Origin: Pterois miles
Taxonomy: Eukaryota; Chordata; Actinopteri; Perciformes; Scorpaenidae
NCBI GenBank assembly: GCA_947000775.1
Contig: CAMQGK010000052.1
Span: forward strand, 35,091,001-35,155,000
Direction of reading: 5' to 3'
Length of the DNA stretch: 64,000 bases
Shown: one piece after another, positions 58,141 to 64,000 of the stretch
How positions within the stretch are numbered: the first letter of the stretch is position 1
Layout of the letters: every line of letters begins with the position of its first letter
Translations under genes and position numbers: made by a program
The notes under the pieces: model-generated
Databases searched by the model: none
Seen by the model: the letters and a program-made list of their open reading frames with translations, nothing else
Told to the model about the DNA's origin: nothing

Positions 58141-59350
58141 CTTCTTCCAGTAGCATTAAATTTTGCATCCTTCCCTCTGGAGCATCTTAAAATCAAAATT
58201 AAACCCATTAATTTCTCTGCCCGTCTTCCTTTCATTTTTCTTCATTGCTCTTTTATTCACCCGACCAGGCTACTGAATAGGTGTATTCAGCACACATCTT
58301 TCCCACGTTTGTGGGCTAGTAGGGGCCTACTGAGCCAAGAGCAGCTTCACAAGGCTGTTATCTATTTACACAAAAGTGAAAATGAAAACATACATGGAAT
58401 ATGAATATTCCTGGGTGATTGTTTTATGTTTGTTTGATCCATTCACCACCTTTCCCTCCAGCCCTCAGTGGACTTTCTCACTCTTTATACTACACGTTGT
58501 GAATAGATAATACCTACTGGGGGGCGTGGTAGGCCCCTATTGACCGACATCTATGGGGCTTATAGTGACTGATAAAGCCTATTTAATAGCTTGACAACAG
58601 TCTAAATGTTTTACTGGATGATCTGTATTGACTTTTATTTTACCTGCTTACTCGTCAGTTTCTTCTTTTCTGATGGTTTAGATCACATGTTGCAGTCAGC
58701 TGTGGTCAGATTGTAATATGTGTGATAGCCAGGAGAGTCAGCTAGTGCAGGAAATGACATGAAGCTTTTCTTCTGGATCGTGGCGGTTCAGGTTTTCACT
58801 GTTCCACTGGTGAAATGCAGCAGCATGGACTCGGAAGAAGGAGACCACTCGTGTTAATATTCTACTTGGGTCAGTTCAGGTCCACCACTTTTTAATCTGG
58901 TCAACAGAAATTACCCTCAAATTCAGTCCGACTGTCCGACTTTCTTTTAAATACTTTCAGCCAAGAGGGGCCGATTTCAACAAAGTTCTTGTTCATAAAG
59001 GTTTTTGCACATCAAGTCCTTATTTTTTCATGTGTATTTTTATCTGATAGAAATTGTTACGCACTTTATTTTTCTATTTGTCTCAAAAATTTGCAATACA
59101 AGACAAAACTGAATTTACAACATGGGTGTAATGGATAACGCTTGTCCCAAACAGGGCTACTGAATGTGTATGGTGGCTCTGAGCCGTCAAAACTGAACCT
59201 GAAACGTTAATGATGAAAGTTTTGAAGTTGGTGTATAAAAGTGATTGACAGTGTATTTATGTTTAAATGTGCAACAATTTTGAATGAAAAATACAGACAA
59301 TGTGCAAAAGTGCAAAAGTCTGTAAGTGTAATGTGTAATGCTACGCAGAA
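58141..59350. other. Intergenic, nothing recognised
   Basis: A phrase 'taggggcctactga' (58320) and its partial inverse 'gtaggcccctattga' (58530) form a possible 210-bp inverted-repeat element, but I could not define ends. No gene was seen. Confidence 0.4.
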
Positions 59351-59710
59351 GTCAGAGTTCGGTTCGTACTCTGGTTTACGAGTCAGGGTTCGGTTCGTAC
59401 TCTGGTTTACGAGTCAGGGTTCGGTTCGTACTCTGGTTTACGAGTCAGGGTTCGGTTCGCACTCTGGTTTACGAGTCAGGGTTCGGTTCGCACTCTGGTT
59501 TACGAGTCAGGGTTCGGTTGGCACTCTGGTTTACGAGTCAGGGTTCGGTTGGCACTCTGGTTTACGAGTCAGGGTTCGGTTGGCACTCTGGTTTACGAGT
59601 CAGGGTTCGGTTCGCACTCTGGTTTACGAGTCAGGGTTCGGTTCGCACTCTGGTTTACGAGTCAGGGTTCGGTTCGCACTCTGGTTTACGAGTCAGGGTT
59701 CGGTTCGCAC
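59351..59710 (+). repeat. 31-bp minisatellite, 11.6 units
   Basis: Units start with GTCAG(G)GTTCGG at 59351 and every 31 bp to 59692. The only variable positions follow GGTT: units 1-3 have CGTAC, 4-5 CGCAC, 6-8 GGCAC and 9-12 CGCAC. Three open frames result (the longest is 59241-59792); they are not genes. Confidence 0.96.
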
Positions 59711-60600
59711 TTATAAAGTAGCGTTTTTGTTGTTTTGTCTCAATTTACAACGTTTAAAACTGACCGTAAACCAGAAAATATGTTTCTCTTAAATGTAACT
59801 GAAGCAGTGTAGCTGTATGGGAAGGTGATTTTGCAGGAGACAGAGATGCTTATTTACAATCAAACAAGATGGAGGAGATGTTTTCTTCCTGTGGACATCC
59901 TCCTCTGACCGCTGACGTTTTCACTTACATTATTCATCAGATTATTTCTCTGCTTCTCTCAGCTATAAATCGAGTCTGAATCTGCCAGTCAGGAAAGCTT
60001 TAATGTAAATTGTGAATTTCAGTTTCTCTCTGACTCACTCTCACCCTCCCTCTCCTCCTCTTATTTCCCTTCCCTTGATCCTCCCCTCTGCATCCTCATT
60101 TTTAAGTCCCTCTTCATCATTCTCTGTTGCATTTCCCTAATTTATTGTAATACTGCCGTGTCATTGGTGTAAGACGCCGCATTGAGTGTCGAGGAAATGT
60201 TATTTCCACTTTGGCAGCGCCGTCATTGCTGCCACTCATCGCTGCCAAAGGTTTCCATGTTTTCTCTGCCTCTCACTCAAAACAAGCCACGTATTTCCCG
60301 TCATCTCAGCCCGTCCTTCTGCAGTGGAAGAGACAGATCTGACGCCACAGAGGTGATGACAAATTGAGCTCAGATGTTTTTCTGCAAGTACAGACCATTT
60401 CACAGTTGTAGACATGAACATTTCAAAGCGTCCAGTTTGCTTCCAAACATGCTGTGTAGCAGTATGTCTGAAACCTTAGTATGGAACCAATAGTATGTGA
60501 ATTACATGCTATTTCCAGTGAAATATTACAGTATTCAAACACTAGACTCTACAGAGGCATAAATATCCCACAATGCAATGCCACAGTGGCAACAACGTTC
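59711..60600. other. Intergenic, nothing recognised
   Basis: A pyrimidine-rich stretch at 60010-60130, otherwise ordinary. The piece just before the LINE (60440-60600), with 'catcccacaatgcaatg'-like words, may be a MITE remnant. Confidence 0.4.
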
Positions 60601-63100
60601 AAAACAGATGTTGACTGAGTCAATATCGCCTCAATTTGTATGTATAAGAACAAGCTTGGAGACAAGGCGCAACCCTGGTGAAGGCCAACTCCCACTGGAA
60701 ACGAGTCCGACTTACTGCCGAGAACCCGGACACAGCTCTCGCTTTGGGAGTACAGGAATTGGATGGCCCTGAGAAGTGACCCCCTCACCCCATACTCCTG
60801 CAGCACCTCCCACAATATACCCCGGGGGACCCGATCGTACGCCTTCTTCAAGTCTACACATGTAGACTGGATGGGCATAATCCCAGGCCCCCCCAAGGAT
60901 CCTTGTGAGAGTGAAGAGCTGGTCCGTTGTTTCACGGCCAGGACGAAATCCACATTGTTCCTCTTCAATCCGAGGTTCGACTATCGGCCGGACCCTCCTT
61001 TCCAGCACCCTAGAGTAGACTTTACCAGGGAGGCTGAGTAGTGTGATACCCCTGTAATTGGCACACACTCTCTGGTCCCCCTTTTTGAACAGGGGAACCA
61101 CTACCCCGGTCTGCCACTCTTTAGGCACTGTCCCCGACTTCCACGCAATGTTGAAGAGGCGTGTCATCCATGACAACCCCTCCACACCCAGAGCCTTCAG
61201 CATTTCTTGGTGAATGTCGTCAATCCCCAGGGCCTTGCCACTGCAGAGCTGTTTAACTACCTCAGTGACTTCCCCCAGGGAAATTGACGACGATCCCCCA
61301 TCAGCTTCCAGCTCTGCCTCTACAAGAGAGGGCGTATCAGTCGGGTTCAGGAGTTCCTCAAAGTGCTCCTTCCAGGTCAACAGTGTCCCATCCTTACTGT
61401 ACACAGCTTGGATGGTTCCCCGTTTCCCCCCTCTGAGCTGCCGGACAGTTTTCCAGAAGCACCTTGGTGCCGACCTAAAGTCCTTCTCCATGGCTGCTCT
61501 GAACTCCTCCCACACCCGCTGCTTTGCCTCCTTTACGGCAGCGGCTGCTGCCCCACGGGACTATCGGTACCTTGCAACTGCCTCCGGAGTCCTCCGAGAT
61601 AACATATCCTGGAAGGACTCCTTCTTCAGTCGGACAGCTTCCCTGACCACCGGTGTCCACCACGGTGTTCGAGGGTTACCGCCCCTTGAGGCACCTAAGA
61701 CCCGCAGGCCACAGCTCAACACCACAGCTTCAGAAATGGAAGCTTTGAACATCGCCCACTCAGGTTCAATGCCCCCAGCCTCCACAGGGATGCTAGAAAA
61801 GCTCCACCGGAGGTGTGAGTTGAAGATCTCTCGGATAGGGACCTCCTCCAGACGTTCCCAGTTCACCCGCACTACACGTTTGGGTTTACCAGGTCTATCC
61901 AGAGTCTTCCCCCACCCTCTGATGCAACTCACCACCAGATGGTGATCAGTTGACAGTTCTGCCCCTCTCTTCACCCGAGTGTCCAAAACATGTGGCCTCA
62001 GATCAGATGATACGATCACAAAATCGATCATCAATCTTCGGCCAAGGGTACTCTGGTACCAAGTACACTTATGAGCATCCTTATGTTCGAACGTGGTATT
62101 TGTTATGGATAACCCATGACTAGCACAGAAGTCCAATAACAAATGACCGCTCGGGTTCAGATCAGGTAGGCCATTCCTCCCAATCATGCCTCTTCAGGTA
62201 CCTCCATCATTGCCAACGTGCGTGTTGAAGTCCCCCAGCAGAACAATGGAGTCCCCTACTGGGGCCCCATACAGGACTCCATTCAGGGTCTCCAAGCAGG
62301 TCGAATACTCTGACCTGCTGTTTGGTGCATATGCACAAACAACAGTCAGAGTTTTCCCCCCCACAACCTGAGCAGGGAGACGACCCTCTCGTCCACCGGG
62401 GTAAACCCCAATGTAGCAGCACTCAACCGGGGATTTGTGAGTATCCCTACACCCGCTTGGCGCCTCACACCTTGGGCAACTCCAGAGAAGAATAGAGTCC
62501 AACCCCTATCCAGGAGAACGGATCCAGAGCCGAGGCTGTGCGTAGAGGTAAGCCCCACCAGATCTAACTGATAGCGCTCCACCTCCCGCACAAGCTCCGG
62601 CTCCTTCCCTCACAGAGAGGTGACGTTCCACGTCCCCAGAGCCAGCCTCTGCTGCCCAGGTCTGGTCTGTCGAGGTCCCTGGCTTTCACTGCCATCTATA
62701 TGACAGTGCACCCGACCCCAGCGGTTCCTCCTGCGGGTGGTGGGCCCACAGGATGGAGAGGAGGGGGTTACCACGTCGCTTTTTCGGGCTGAGCCTGGCT
62801 GGGCTCCGTGGCAAGCCTGGCCACCAGACGCTCGCTCACGGGCCCTCCATCTGGGCCTGGCTCCAGACGGGGGCCCCGGGCTTCCTCCGGGCCGGGTCAC
62901 TTCTCCTCTGCCTCAGTTGCTCATAGGGTTTTTGAACCATTCTTTGTCCCCTCTTTGGCCCCTCACCTGAGACCAATTTGCCATGGGAGACCCTACCAGG
63001 AGCACTAGGCTCCAGACAACACAGCCCTCAGGGTCATAGGGACACACAAACCCCTCCACCACGTTAAGGTGATGGTTCCCGGAGAGGTTGTTCAAGTAAT
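60600..63100 (-). mobile_element. Decayed non-LTR retrotransposon (RTE/Rex3-like), 5' end kept, 3' part lost
   Basis: On the - strand a GC-rich leader (63100-62640) is followed by an apurinic endonuclease: WNVTSL (near 62615), [20 protein letters not shown] (near 62220), [12 protein letters not shown] and [11 protein letters not shown]. Then comes a reverse transcriptase with EWQTGVVVPLFKKGD, NYRGITLLSLPGKVY, EEQCGFRPGR, KAYDRVPRGILW and VGVGLHQGCALSP. It stops before the FADD catalytic box. At least four frame breaks occur (open pieces 62346-62591, 62194-62502, 61561-62187, 60712-61515, 60549-60968). The RTE/Rex3 assignment is from memory of RT blocks, and a related clade is possible. Confidence 0.88.
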
Positions 63101-63104
63101 GTCA

Positions 63105-63130
63105 TTTTTTTTTTTTTTTTTTTTTTTTTT
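63105..63130 (+). repeat. T26 homopolymer next to the LINE 5' end
   Basis: Twenty-six Ts (A26 on the strand of the LINE) sit within about 10-20 bp of the element's first bases, upstream of it. LINE poly(A) tails lie at the 3' end, so this tract belongs to another insertion or to the target site. Confidence 0.9.
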
Positions 63131-63529
63131 GCATCTTCAGTTTTGTGTGCTGTAGCATTTGCTTATTGGTAATTTACATTATGAAAGGAACAATGAAAAA
63201 AGCCCAGTCTCTTAAAAATTATCCATATTATGAGACGGCATTGTCAATTACATTGAGGGAACATATTTTCTTCAGGATTGTGATTCATTTTGACATATAT
63301 GATAAATCTGTTTCTGTTCAAAGTACATTTAAGTTGGAGGATGGGTCAAACACAGGACTTCCATCAAGGAGACCAGTATCCATGTCCTTTATGAAACCAG
63401 AAGTAACGCATGCTACTTACTTTAATTCAAAACATGATCTTCTACTAAACCTAACCAAGTAGTTTTGTTGCCTAAACATAACTGAGAATAAATTTTCAAA
63501 ATGTCCAAAGTGCCACAAATGGTTAAAAC
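63131..63529. other. Intergenic, no gene recognised
   Basis: A 105-codon open frame at 63145-63462 has no recognisable domain. 63430-63485 is a piece of the dispersed 'cctaaacctaac' repeat ('gttgcctaaacataac'). Confidence 0.4.
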
Positions 63530-64000
63530 CTCATGAAGATTGAAGTAGTAGTGCTGATGTGAAACCATAGATGATATATAAGAAGTGGACATAGTCAACG
63601 TGATGTCACCCATTGGTTGGTGGGCTACGGTTTTGAAAGCTTGACTTTGGCAGTTTGGCCGTCACCATCTTGGTTTTTGGCCGTCACCATCTTGGTGACA
63701 CGAGAGGAGCTGAGAACAACCAAACACAGAATAAGACATTTTTGAGTGATTAAAAGGTTATAGTTAACTTTCATGAACTGAAAACACACTGGGAAAGGGT
63801 TAAAGATTTACGACAAAAACGGACAACTTCCAGATGGGACAACACCGTGGTAACGGCCTGTCAATCACCAGGTAGCCCCGCCCTACAGCATCCCCTGCTT
63901 TATGGTCTCTGACTCTAAATAGACCATAATTCACTAAATGAACATCCTGCTGTGTTGAAGAAGACTTGAAACTCGAGATTGAGACCATAAACTGATGTTT
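63530..64000 (-). repeat. Interspersed repeat C, copy 2 (runs off the window)
   Basis: This is the reverse complement of 38025-38470: 'ccgtcaccatcttggt', 'gccccgccctaca', 'gcatcccctgctttatggtc', 'aacatcctgctgtgtt' and 'aaactgatgttt'. A 25-bp stretch with 'ggccgtcaccatcttggt' is duplicated at 63658 and 63679. The element continues beyond the window end. Confidence 0.7.

Noticed and set aside
59241..59792. 183- and 127-codon repeat proteins
   Set aside because: Translation of the 31-bp minisatellite; the 31-residue periodicity follows from 3 x 31 bp.
60578..63008. Several + strand frames over the LINE
   Set aside because: Antisense of the endonuclease/reverse transcriptase coding strand; all recognisable motifs are on the - strand.

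Overview
The window is vertebrate nuclear DNA, almost certainly from a ray-finned (teleost) fish. Two conserved vertebrate genes lie on the + strand. They have GT-AG introns, sparse coding content, long satellite arrays and typical fish interspersed repeats: tRNA-derived SINEs, hAT MITEs, and L2-like and RTE/Rex3-like LINE fragments. The species cannot be named from sequence alone.

Gene 1 is GRK6 (G protein-coupled receptor kinase 6), 4975-15521. Ten exons are present, covering the whole catalytic domain from just before the P-loop to the C-terminal Cys-rich tail. The exons for the N-terminal helix and the RGS-homology domain are not recognisable here and probably lie upstream, beyond a >4.9 kb intron holding an 88-unit 13-bp minisatellite. 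Gene 2 is PRR7 (proline-rich 7, a synaptic/T-cell transmembrane adaptor), with coding exons at 48567-48915 and 56580-57214 separated by a 7.7 kb intron. The order GRK6 then PRR7, both on the same strand, matches the human 5q35 neighbourhood as I know it. This supports orthology and separates GRK6 from its paralogue GRK5.

The 33 kb between the two coding regions has no recognisable conserved protein gene. It holds a 3.1 kb (CT)n/GTTCA satellite (25.7-28.8 kb), a 1.1 kb trinucleotide array (35.5-36.7 kb), a relic hAT transposon with its own 99-bp tandem repeat (28.9-30.3 kb), deletion-derivative MITEs of that family, a second hAT family with a near-perfect 8-bp target duplication (31.5-32.3 kb), a tRNA-Ile pseudogene joined to a SINE (23.3 kb), a cluster of nuclear-receptor half-sites (18.6 kb) and a five-unit interstitial telomere repeat (44.5 kb). 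A GC-rich segment ending in a strong splice donor at 40.57 kb is the best candidate for a 5' exon and promoter, possibly of PRR7.

The PRR7 intron holds a nested 51/83-bp minisatellite and SINE pieces. Beyond PRR7 lie a 31-bp minisatellite (59.35-59.71 kb) and a 2.5 kb decayed non-LTR retrotransposon on the - strand (60.6-63.1 kb) that keeps its 5' end but lacks its 3' half.

The very long open frames in the window (399, 1117, 1064, 455 and 344 codons) all come from satellites and are not genes. I found no previously undescribed gene system. The most unusual items are the Gly-Gln repeat inserted in PRR7, the binary 13-bp minisatellite, the alternating AGGTCA cluster, and the hAT family present with several different internal deletions.
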